DNA from: Ascaphus truei
Lineage: Eukaryota; Chordata; Amphibia; Anura; Ascaphidae
NCBI GenBank assembly: GCA_036426205.1
Contig: CM071568.1
Coordinates: 116,124,626 to 116,188,625 of the forward strand
Direction of reading: 5' to 3'
Length of the DNA: 64,000 nt
In this document: one piece after another, positions 32,446 through 43,340 of the stretch
Layout: every line of letters starts with the position of its first letter
Position numbering within the stretch: position 1 is the stretch's first letter
Position numbers and translations under genes: made by a program
Notes under the pieces: generated by a model
What the model was told of the DNA's origin: nothing
Seen by the model: the letters and a program-made list of their open reading frames with translations, nothing else
The model's database searches: none

Positions 32446-32905
32446 CACTGGCGACACGCTTTATTGCGCATCGGCCAGATCCGCAAGCTCGGTGCGATTC
32501 CGGATCGCTTGCAGTGGCCGTACCATCGGACGTGACCCGGCGTCATAGACGCGCATACGCAGGTCAGCGGTCTTGGCGGATGTGTCCAGCACCCTCACCT
32601 GCACCCACCGCAGCCGTCCCAGGGTCTCCAGAGGGGGGGTGAAAATAAAAGTCCGGTGTCCCCAGGCGATCGCGGACAGCGGAGGGGGTTCCGGGGAGAA
32701 CCGGCGGACACCGGAAGCGAGAATTCACTAGGCCGAGCTGGAACGCCCCGCCCGTTCGGCAATTCACAATCGACGCTCCCGCGCCCGCCCTTCCGCCGTT
32801 CGGCACGCGCCGCACAGTCACTTCTAGGTGCGCGCGCCGCTACGCTGAAGGCAACCGAACGGGCCGGGAGGCAAATGATCGAATATAAACTGTTGCCGAA
32901 GCCAG
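32446..32905. mobile_element. GC-rich TA-flanked MITE, copy 3 (longer, diverged)
   Basis: 460 bp, starting CACTGGCGACACG and ending GCCGAAGCCAG, TA on both sides. The left arm supplies the empty site (GGTTGTAATTACC). It contains extra internal sequence such as a G-run and AAAATAAAAG near 32632-32650, and many substitutions. It lies only 25 bp from copy 2 and in the same orientation. Confidence 0.82.
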
Positions 32906-32910
32906 TAATT

Positions 32911-33351
32911 ACATCTTGTGGTCATATTCTCTAGCTCTGCTGTTCACCATGTGTGTCCACCGGGATGCTGACCACTCTCAATGTCTGGTTCTGCCTGCAG
33001 TACCCTATAACCTTGCCCACCGTGACGTTGGCTGATGTAAACCAAGTGAACATTCCAGACGTCTGATAAATCGACACCTCTGCTCCATGTGCTCCACCTC
33101 CCAAGCCGCCTGCCATCATAACCCCCTTTCTGTTCCTCTTTGCACTTTTTATAGGTTCAATAACTTCTGCAAGGTTCATGTGTGTAACTGCTGTGCTACT
33201 TAGCTATTGCTTCTCTCCTTGCCAGTTTCCGTTCGTTGCCGACCTCGTGCTTTTTGCCTCTGACTTCGGCTCACTGATGTCCTGTTCCTGGGCTCACTGG
33301 GATCGCAGAAGACTTCAGAGCTTTGAAGCCGACAGTCCCCACCTTGACACC
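32911..33351. mobile_element. Unidentified ~440-bp insertion in the right arm
   Basis: The left-arm sequence TAATTACCTCTGAACAG is split here, with unrelated sequence between AATTAC and CTGAACAGG. The insert holds no ORF I trust and shows no clear terminal repeats. Confidence 0.6.
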
Positions 33352-35284
33352 TGAACAGGTTCACTGTTATAATGTGTACCTGTACCAGATTACCGAAATC
33401 GACACTAATTACACATATTAGGTATTTGGTACATTTTTTATTATTTTGTTTAAGTTATTTTACACATACCTCACACTACTCATCTTTTCTTTTTTTATCC
33501 ATTCATTACAATTCTAACCACACTGTCACTCCTTATCTATCACACGTATATTCTGTAGTAGCTTTCGAGACCCACTTGTGACGAGTTATCTCAAGTATCA
33601 CTCAACAGACCAGACCCCTAACACGCTCTTTATATATTTTATAAATCTACCACTCACACTTATGGGACATGGTATTAAGATCTTTCACACATTTATAGGT
33701 CCTGGTGTTTTTGTCCCAATCGACCACTACCATACCCAGATATTAGGTGCGTTCCCCGTTGCTCGAATGCGTTCTGCATATGGGTATCACACATTACGTC
33801 CCTTGTTATGGAGTACAATTTTGTTCTGTGGGAGCTCACCTTGACCTCTCCATATGGATATTCCGCTGCTCGGTATGTTGTCCTCTGCTTGTTCCATGCA
33901 TACCCTATGTATGAATCCTTTCATCGTTGGCATTGGCATGCACTAATGAGTCTTGATCTCCTTACTTACGCCTGAGTTTATTGTCCTGATCCGTCACTTC
34001 TTGCTGCTTTTCTTTACTAGTCTGCTCGCAAGTAACCGTTGTTGTCTCGGTCAGGGCTGAGGTAACATACGCTCCTACATACATTGCACCCTCTGCAGCC
34101 AGACCTCCCTTGGAACAGGTGCACTGTTCTTGTATCCAACAGCGAGAATACTGTACCTTGGGATAACCGGGGCCTCTATATGATATTTTCACCCCTGAAG
34201 CCGACACTGGCCGTCGATAGTGTCGCCACACCGGTGGGTTCTACCTCCCACATCTAGCCACCACACACCCACCTACTCAGCAGGGTATGTGATTCTATCC
34301 CCCTATGGAAGCAGAAATATGCTGCGACGGCGCCTACCAGGATGGACTCACCAGTTGCGCACGCCTCCGCAGCGACGTTGACCTAATACACCATAGTGTG
34401 GCGGTGACGAGCGGACACCAGGAAACGACGGACTGCCGACGTCACCACCTCCCACCGCCAATCAGTCTCCCCACACGATGTGCACGTGCAGTGATGCGGC
34501 CAGGACGAGCCCGACGCCGCAGGTCGGGAACCGAGTTAACCACCACCAGGCCACGCACTAGACCGGAGCTACTACAATACAGCCCCCCGAGCCAGCCGTA
34601 GCCACTGGCACAGCGGTCCTATACGCGGGGATACCTCTTGAACTATCGCCATCCGCCCATGCCCTGTAGACCTTTTTGCATCTGGTACGCCAGGTACCCC
34701 CACCACCGAAGTTGGAGTGTCCAGGCATTGACCCTTTCTTTTTTCGTGACACACTCATATATATCTATTTCTAGGGTAGATGTAAGTTTATTATGATAGG
34801 CTGTGACATCATATAATAGACGTTTGACTATTTTTAATTTGATCACCTCGATACTGATTCTATCTAGCCTTTGTTCTAGGTATTCTGTGTTGCATGTGTG
34901 GTTGCAGATTATAGGCTATGTGTGTTATTTTTATTTTCATGTCCTTCACATCATCAGTGAGGACACCCTTATGGACGGCCACGTTGAACCGCAGATAACT
35001 GGTGATATAATAATAGTTATTGTAGTTATGTTTTAATATTCATGTTACATATTAGCGCCAAGTGCAACAACCAGATAGTGATATACTTTTTCACCATTTC
35101 ACCAGGGGTGGTCATGGGTTCTTATCACGGGCAGCTAGCTAAGCAATAGAGGAGTACTCGATGTTTTCCTATAGTGCATACCTCTCTTCTAGTTTTCTAA
35201 TGTGGATGTAGATCAATGTTAGCATGGGTTGTGCAAAAAAACGAAAAAGTAATAAAGTGACATCTTTCCTTAAATAAAAGTGTT
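33352..35284. repeat. Right arm of inverted repeat, largely divergent from 28211-29820
   Basis: 33352-33560 pairs closely with the left arm. From about 33560 to 35284 only islands match, such as TTTTCACCCCTGAAG near 34188, GACGCCGCAGGTCGG near 34510, TACCCCCACC..GAAGTTGGAGTGTCC near 34695, and ACCCTTATGGACGG near 34967. The hammerhead-like motif has decayed here beyond recognition. Confidence 0.6.
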
Positions 35285-38200
35285 GTGTTATTATTCCTAT
35301 ACTGTAAATAAAGAAGACAAAGATACACGATAGTACAGTATATCCCCAGGCCCCCAGACGGAATGGACACAGACAGGGTCAGTCAATTCACAGTCAATAT
35401 AAATACTACTAGGTTTTATAAGACAAATTATAGGCCTGGGTCCCCCTGATCCCCGGTTTGTCCCAATTACCTTTCCAATAGGAGTAGTAGGAGCAAGGGA
35501 ACGGCAAGTTCCAACAGCCTCTGAGCTGCAGTCCACATGTTGCTAGGCAACCAATAGGCTGAGAGATTCTGACAGTTAAGGTAGTGAGTGAGGCAGTTAG
35601 TAGGAGCACGGAGTACTTTGCGGTCGTCAGGTCAGTTCAGGTCATCAGGTCAGGTCAGGGTCGTAGGTCAGTCAGGTCAGTCAGGTCAGTCAGGTCAGTC
35701 AGGTCAGTAGGTCAGTCAGGTCAAGGTCAGTCGGTCAGTGGTCAGTTAGCAGAGTAATGGAGGAGTAAGTTAGTGAGGAGTCAGAGTTGGAGGAGTCAGT
35801 TAGTGAGGAGTCAGTTAGTGAGGAGTCAATAAGTGAGGAGTCAGTTAGTGAGGAGTCAGTAGTGAGGAGAGTTAGTGAGTTGGAGCCAGGGCAGACAAGA
35901 GGAAGGCAGGGTCTGAGTGTCAGTGGCACTCAGACTAGGCTAGAGAAACTCCCCTATGGTCCCAGATAGGTCCCAATCACGTGTGAAGCAGGTGACTGCT
36001 GCAGGGAAGGCCCCTTAGATAGTGGACACTTACCCATTTACTATAGTGTCAGGGACACAAGGAAGACGCCATGTGGTGATCGCGGTCTGTGGGGTCGAGA
36101 CCAGACCACCGGGGTGTTACAAAGACTCTTAAAGGTGAGACCCTACTACAGAGTGCACCCAACAACAGAGGCGGACAACCACCGCTGAGGGCCACGTCGC
36201 GTGATCAGACGGATCCTCATTTCTAAGTCGGCCACACCGAATACTGGAGTACTCGGCAGGTACCTCAAAAAGTGCACAACCAGTTCACGGGGGAGCGCCT
36301 ACCTTGCATTTTGGTGGGCTTGACAATGGAAAGGACAGCAGGGTATTGGTGCCTAGCACCCAAAGTACATTTGGGACACTCACTGGGGTGTACTGAGTGG
36401 GGTGTTCATTATACAGTGATGTGGTGTTATGTTATGTTGCATAGTTGTTAAAGTTACTGTTTAGTAAATACTGTTACATATACCTTGTGGACAAATACTG
36501 ACTGTATTGTCTTGGAGGGGCTATCCCACTGTGTGAGGATCTTCCCAAGTGCAGGCACTGCTAGTATATTCATATACAACCCCAGGCTCCCAGTAGCGGA
36601 GGATCAGCCCTCCTTTTTGCCACTCAGGTAATAGCATCACATGGTGCACCTAGGCAAGGGGGGAATAGGGGGCTACACCAATATAGTATATAATCAAATA
36701 TATGAGCCAGCAGCACTACTACAGTGGCGCCATCTAGTAACCCACACCAAGCCAAACCCAAGAACACAATGGCTTAGACCTAAGGCTGCACCTATATTAC
36801 TCCTCTCAAAATGAATGTCAAAGCAAAACACATCAAATTCATAGCAAATGTGTCATGGGGTAGGAAAAAAAAATAGTGAATGTACATTTTGGAGAATGAA
36901 CTGCAAATATCTGCATTGCGAAAGAAAGAAAACCACCATATCGCGGCAAATCAAAAGTCCGCGAAAATCACCCATCTCTATTCTAAGGGGAGAGAAAAGG
37001 AGGAGAAAACTGTGTTTGTTTTGAAGGAAAATGTGTCCCATTTCATATAAGAACAATTTTAATAAGAAATATACAGCAATCTGATTTTATAGTCAGGTTT
37101 GTGGGAAAAGTTTGACTTCTGCCAGCTTTTCAGAATTGTTTGCTTTAAAGTTACAGAGGTTTAGGACTGGAAAACTGTAAAACAGCTTGACCTCATTGTT
37201 TTTTGTGTAGACAAGAGGGTAAAAGAGGAAATTGTCAGTTTGACATGTTGAGGGTTCTGACAGCTGAAACTACCAAATAGGAAAATTCATAAAAGACTCC
37301 GTCAGTATGGTAGATGTGAGTCAATACAGAGGTACTACAAATTTTACCAAAAAAAAGTGAACAGGTGACTGAATACAGCCTGTCCTAAATAATTTAAATC
37401 TGATCAAAAGTTCTGTTACATTGCTACATCATATTATTCAACTGAAATGAAGATGCATGTACTAATTGCATTGTTTGTTATTAGATTTATTTGTGCCCAC
37501 AAGTTTATGAACCAGGCTACAGAAAGGTCAGACAGGTCATCCTGGGCGTTGTTGCTGACTGGGCTGAGACGGAGCCTGCGCGAAGCACATGCGGTGTTTC
37601 ATCACCTGCGGTGCCGTGATCCGGATCTGTACGGTGCGGCGTGGACCTGCATTTCTACTTTAGTGTGAGTTACCGTCTCCCCCTGTTAGCTGTTAGTCTC
37701 TATGGGGTTTACTTTAGACCATCTAGGATTATCGTTTTATATTAACTAATTGCATTTGTTTGTTTTGTATATGTAGTCCTCTATGGCGGTTTCACTCTAA
37801 GCATCTTGGATTATTGTTTTTATCAATGATTAAATTTGTTCTCTATTGTATTTTGTGTATTATGGTTTTAAGAGATACTGATATCTAGGGTTCCAGGATC
37901 TGAGCTGTGTAATTTGGGTAACTGAGGTGGGGTTGGATCCCCTCAGTATTGTGGTGTATTTTTTAAAAATGACATTTCAATCCCTGGTGCGCATTGTGTG
38001 CATTCTCTTTTTGTTTTTCAGGGTCTGTCTTCCTCCTTTTAGGGGGGGGGCCACCTTGAGGTGGGAGCGCTAGGGAGACGCTCCCCACACGTGCAGCAAG
38101 GGATTTATTCTCCTACCAATCACTGTAGCACGAGCGCTGAATATCCCTTATTACCTGCAGGTAAGAATACCTAATACAATCAAATTATATATTTGGGTAA

Positions 38201-38469
38201 CATGGACGATCTGGTGATGGACATGTCACTAGGGATGGGAAAAACAGTCCAAATGAGTTTCTGGAATTTTGTTGGAATGTTTAGACCAAATCTCCACCAC
38301 AATCCCCTACCCACACCCCAATCCATCGCAGATGTCGTGGAATCAATCAAAAAAAGCCAAGTGGCGCATGAATACAATGTACGAACCGACAATTTCTAAG
38401 AATCCAACTCAGGAGAGACTTTCGACAATAGTAAGTAGTTTGTCTCTCGACTTGTTATATAATTGTTTA
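35285..38469. repeat. Right arm of inverted repeat, outer non-coding part
   Basis: Reverse-complement counterpart of 24955-28210 with many small indels. It includes the minisatellites at 35595-35890. I see no gene. The short ORF at 37447-37668 is unsupported on the other arm. Confidence 0.7.
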
Positions 38470-38991
38470 TGTGGCAGGACGGCCTGTAGCCGAGGTCAGG
38501 GAACAGTCCACACGTATAGTTTCAGGATAAATAAAAACGTTCAGTGGCTTTATTTCTCCACAGTAACATAACATGCGGGTACACTGTCCCTTTAACAAAA
38601 TAAATCCTGCTCCACTTTGGGAGAAAAACTGACTAATAACACAGCAGACCTATCTAGCAGGCTGGCTGGCTAAACCAGAACCAAACCATAAGGGTACTTT
38701 AAGCAGTCAGTAAACAAATGAATAATCCTTACTTTAGTTGAAGTAATCTTTGGTGAAATCCCTCTGGCTAAAGGCTCACGCAGCAGTGTGCTTCTCTCTT
38801 TCTCTCTCTCTCTCTCTGGCAGCTACTGCCAGTCACATGATCCTTTATCTACCTTGCTGGCTCTCAGGTGTCAGCTAAAGAGTTCTGATTTCCTAACTTC
38901 CACCTGAGTTAACCCTTATGAGTGCTAGATGAAGCACTCAGACATATGTCTCCCAGGCGTAACTGATAGGAGTTGACTTCACTCTGTCACA
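38470..38991 (-). mobile_element. LTR-D, solo LTR
   Basis: 522 bp with TGTGGCAGG...CTGTCACA ends and an AATAAA signal on the minus strand near 38549. The five bases after it are TGTAT. The five before it have mutated, but the left arm keeps TGTAT in the same place (24955-24959 in reverse complement). It also contains a (TC)n tract at about 38797-38818. Confidence 0.72.
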
Positions 38992-39886
38992 TGTATATAT
39001 TCCCTTAAGCGCCCCTCCAAATAAATGAGAAACATGCCTGTACTGAAAAAGGAGCACACCTGAGGTACCCTGGGCGACTCAATGACTAACTCTCTCATTA
39101 ATCCGAGTACAGGTTTTTATGAATCCAGCAACAAACTTTGTCTTAAAGTGCCGGTATAAGATGGGAGATCCGCCTCTGAAAGCTCCGCCTACCCATGAGG
39201 TCACTGATACATCCTCCAATAGAAAACCATGAGGGCTGAATCCGGGAACCCCGAGCGGCGCCACGGCAAGGGATCCTCCACTCCTACACAGCACCACAGA
39301 AGTAATAAAAACAAAACCAATATTATGCTGGCAAGAAGTTGAACCACTAGAGATGTCAATCAACATATGACACATAACATACTGTAAAACAATATCATTA
39401 GCGTCAACACAAGAAAAAGAATAAGAATATTAAGGTAACATCTATATAACATTACTGTGAACGCTAAAAATACTAAAATAGGAAAAAATAAATATATTAA
39501 AAAGTGCCTAAAGCATAAAAATCAAACCATAAACAAAAAACAAAGCTATGTACAGTAAATATAATAAAAAACAATAACTGATAGAGACAAAAACAAGGAC
39601 TCCAATATACTCATATAGAAATGAAAGAGCATTATATTTAATGAGATAAATGCTCAATACTAATCATAAAAACGAAAGTATTAATAATTTTAATATTTGC
39701 AAAATGTACATGCCATATTACAAATCAATGCATAATCTAAAGATATATACACAACAATAATCAATATTGCAAATATATATAAATGACATAGATAAATTGA
39801 ATACCAGACAGGAATCTGGAAAATAATCCAAAAATAGGGGAAAAGAATGGAAAGGAAAGAAAGGGGAAAGATACCATAGATTTTCT
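38992..39886. other. A-rich non-coding sequence
   Basis: No credible ORF. 39380-39860 is unusually A-rich with AATAAA-like runs. Confidence 0.4.
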
Positions 39887-40247
39887 CAATAACCTTAACA
39901 ACATCAACAAACTACCATCCAAGACACTGCTTATTATCATAGATGTAGAATCCCTTTACAGCAACATCCCCCACAAGGATGGTATTAGGCATGCCTGCAA
40001 TTCCTTACAACATCTCCCCTGAATCAGAAAAACAGCGCTGATGTAATTACCAAACTGATAGAATACATCCTCACACACAACTACTTCAGCTTCAACAAGG
40101 AAATGTACCTACAACTAATGGGGACTGAAATGGGTACCAAGATGGCACCGCAATATGCCAATCTTTTCATGGCAAATCTTGATCAAAGACTCCTAACAAC
40201 ATGCCCCCACAAACCGTACAAATACTACAGATACATTGGCCAAATCT
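39887..40247 (+). pseudogene. Penelope-like element RT palm fragment
   Basis: Two frames encode LLIIIDVESLYSNIPHKDGI (motif A with its catalytic Asp) and ILTHNYFSFNKEMYLQLMGT, EMGTKMAPQYANLFMANLDQ (motif B), then KPYKYYRYIG, where it stops just before the expected DD of motif C. A frame break lies near 40020. The next sequence belongs to an L1 on the other strand, which appears to have cut it. It is a different PLE copy from those at 29868-32032. Confidence 0.85.
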
Positions 40248-40249
40248 AA

Positions 40250-43200
40250 ATCATACAAGAAGTTATTTCCCGAATTAATTAATACGATATACTGCCTATT
40301 TTAGAAATTGTAGATTACAAAACATGATTTGATTCTGTCTACATCTATATAGAACCATCTAAATAGAAGCTTATAGCTGTTTTATTTTATCTGAGAATTG
40401 ATCGATATTTTGGAGATATTATTCCAGGTAGCTATCCAATCTTGCAGCTCTAGCTGTTACCCTATGTCCTCTTTCCATCTCCTAATATGTTGTTGTTCAA
40501 TTTGTCTAGTAATAGGTAGTACTTCTAGGTAGAGGGAAGAGATCAAGCCTTTCTCCAATGGATTTGTTATGCAAGATCTCTCAAATTAAGTATATTGTTG
40601 AGGTGGAGATGTTGAAAACCAGTCTGAGAGGAAGGGTCCAAACTGTGCATATATAAGGAACTCCACATCTGGAATTTTATGCATTTCATTCAAACTCAAA
40701 TGATTTTATCTTGGGGCCTTCCATTACATCCTGGGCTCTAATGTGTTTGTTCTTGGCCCACAATGAAATTGTTCTCTGCCAAGGCCTGATAGAAAGTCTG
40801 GATTTCCAAGTATCTATAGCATTCCAAAATATCCCTACATTACACCCCTCTTCAAACTGATTCTATCTCATAATTTTTGTGGATGAGATATTGTTGGGAG
40901 GGTCTGATTCAGCCCTGTCCTGGTTTATTTTTGGAGTCATGACAGTTTTTGTACTGAGGGGATTTGTGTAATAGTTTTTTTACCTCTGCCCATCTGATTG
41001 AGGGGGGTGCGGAGTGCCAAGCAGTTAGTATACCGTAATAATATGTTTGGAGGCAGGGCACTTCCAGTCCGCCTTAAGCTCATGGCCGAATGAGTACCCT
41101 TCAAAAAATTATTGGGCGCTTTCCCTTCCAAATAAAGTTAAACATATTTTTTCTGGAGGCTCTCTATATCTTTCATTTTAATTGGTATTGGCAGGGTTCT
41201 GAATAAATATAGAATTTTCGGAACCAGAATCATCTTTTGGGCATACATCCTTCCCAACCATGAAATGGAGTATTGGGACCAGGTCTCAAGATTTTTCTTA
41301 AGGCTCTGATAGATATATGGGTTGTTGGCCTTGTACTGTATAGTGAGGAGAAAGAGTTAGTAATGTTAACCCCTAGGTACTTGATAGTATGCTTTTGCTA
41401 CTTAAAATTAAGGTTAGCAGTGGTTAGTGTGACTGGTACTGTACCAAATTTATATTTAGGGCCTCCGATTTACTGGTGTTTACCTTGAAGCCTAATATGT
41501 TTTCAAAATGTTCCAGAATTGTATATAAATTATGGGTGGAGATTAGTGGTTTTGTGAGAGTTAACATGATGTCATCCGCAAATATACCAACTTTATATTC
41601 TGTTTCGCCTACCCTCACTCCTGTAATATCAGAGTTATTGCGGATCGTACAGTAGCTGCTAGGGGCTCTATGGTTAGGGCAAAGAGCAAAGGGAAAATTG
41701 GGAATTCTTGCCTAGTTCCACTTTTTTATGGAGAATTGCTTTGATATTTGTCCCGCGTTTTTAATAAAGGACCTGGGGGATCGTATAGAGCAGTCTAATC
41801 CATTTGACAAATACTCCTCTGACCCAAATACTCTCAGTGGTGAACAAATAGGACCAGTCTACCCTATCGAATGCCTTCTCCACATCCAGGGTGAGAAGCA
41901 TTGTCCAAGTATCTGATAATTTGGCCGCATGTAGAAGATTTATGATTCATCTAATAATATCGGTGATTTGTCTATTTAGGATAAAGCCCATTTGGGATGG
42001 GTGTACGTTTTGTAAGGATGCTGTTCAATCTTACTGCTAGGAACTTTTAAAATACTTTTATGTCTGTGTTAATTAGATAGATTGTCCAGTAGTTTTTTTT
42101 TACAATCAAGGGGGTCTCTACCTGACTTGTGGATCAGTGAAATGGAGGTGGTTAGCATTTTGCTTGGAATTTCTTTATTCTTTAAGAAATTATTGCAGTG
42201 GGTGGCTAACTTAAGGGCTAATAGTTTCCAAAACTTTTTATAGTAAGCTCCAGAGAAGCCATCGGGGCCTGGTGCCTTGGAGCCTTTAAGTGATTTGATG
42301 ACACGTTCCACCTCATCTTGTCTGATAGGAGAGGGTCTTGTTATCTAAAGCGGACACTCGAGGTAACTTGCACCACTTAAAAAATTGTACTACTTTTGCA
42401 AAATACTTTTTGTTATGTGCTACTATTTTGCCATCGTCAGGGTACCATAGAAATCATGAAATTCACTCATGATCAATTTAGGGTTCAGTGTATTTAGGCC
42501 TAATTTTTGTCTTATTGTTATAATTTGGTTTTGGCCATGCTCTGCTCTCAGTCTCCTAGCCAACATAGTACTGTATCTAGCTTATTGCTTTTTTCATAAA
42601 AATGTTGCGCAGACCATCTTAATGTTTTTTCAGCCTGTTCAGTGAGGATCAGGTTCAATTCATGTTTTGGATCTTTGCTAATAGGTGTGGTGTGGGAGCC
42701 TCTTTATTTAAAGTTTCCTGGGCTTCTAATTTATCTGTAAGTGTCTAAATTTTATGGAGAAAAAGTTTTTTTTCCTGTGTGAGGCAATTTTAATTAGAGA
42801 ACCATGGATATATGCCTTATGTGTTTACCATATTGTTCCATACTTTACCTCTGGAGAGCTGTTTGTAGAAAAGAATAACTCTATGTCTTGGGTTATCTGT
42901 AATGATATTTATCGATTAGTCAGAAGATAATTATTTAACCTCCAAGAGTATAGTAGTGGAGGTCTATGCCAGGATTTCAAATGGATCTCTACTGGACCTT
43001 GGTCGAAAGATTTTATTGGATAGATTTTAACAGATAGTATCAGTGGTAATGCCTGTCGGCTTATGAGTATATAATCTAACCGTGGAGGTCTATGCCAGGA
43101 TTTCAAATGGATCCCTACTGGACCTTGGTCGAAAGATTTTATTGGATAGATTTTAACAGATTGTATCAGTGGTAAGGCCTGTCGGCTTATGAGTATATAA

Positions 43201-43340
43201 TCTAACCGTGAGTATGTTGTGTACATTTGAATAAAATATATATCTTTGCGCTGTGGATTTAAACATCACCACATGTGAAAAGGGAATGTTGTTTAAGGAG
43301 GGATTCGAGAAAATCTGTTGTCCCTTTATCTCATGGGGAA
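40250..43340 (-). pseudogene. Tx1-type L1 ORF2, 5'-truncated and degenerate
   Basis: Minus strand order: end of the endonuclease domain (YSRLDYILISRQALPLI, 43226-42909), RT with LKGSKAPGPDGFSGAYYKKF (42300-42240), KEIPSKMLTTSISLIHKSG, the catalytic GIFADDIMLTL block at about 41590-41560 followed by GFKVNTSKSEAL, then the C-terminal region with RTGSALPPNILLRY (about 41060) and KLLFRWFY near 40370. This is the layout of L1-clade ORF2. Stops are everywhere. The endonuclease motif usually SDHxPV reads SFDQGPV, so the catalytic His is lost. It is truncated within the endonuclease domain, which is typical of LINE insertion. Confidence 0.85.
42957..43208 (-). repeat. 126-bp in-frame tandem duplication in the L1 endonuclease region
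   Basis: Two head-to-tail copies of a 126-bp unit encode the same 42-residue block (RLDYILISRQAL through KSWHRPP) with only a few changes. The period keeps the frame open across 106 residues while the rest of ORF2 is broken. Confidence 0.85.

Larger units (their letters stand above)
24910..38514. repeat. 13.6-kb inverted repeat centred in a PLE reverse transcriptase
   Basis: Left arm 24910-30874, right arm 30930-38514, spacer 30875-30929. Matching pairs include 25090-25205 with 38200-38310, 25650-25960 with 37470-37790, 26780-27430 with 36050-36670, 27530-27890 with 35590-35940, 27900-28210 with 35285-35585, 29600-29830 with 33352-33560, 29868-30233 with 31665-32033, and a perfect 34-bp pair at the centre (30841-30874 with 30930-30963). 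Arm-specific insertions and deletions account for the length difference. The outer parts are non-coding. Confidence 0.85.

Noticed and set aside
37447..37668. 73-residue ORF with a possible signal-like N-terminus
   Set aside because: The reverse-complement counterpart at 25685-25960 on the other arm does not keep the frame, so it is not a conserved gene.
24910..38514. The large inverted repeat as a sequencing fold-back artefact
   Set aside because: Each arm has its own insertions (LINE on the left, two MITEs and a 440-bp insert on the right) with clean TA duplications, and long stretches have diverged. A chimera would give two near-identical arms. It is still worth confirming with reads at the centre.
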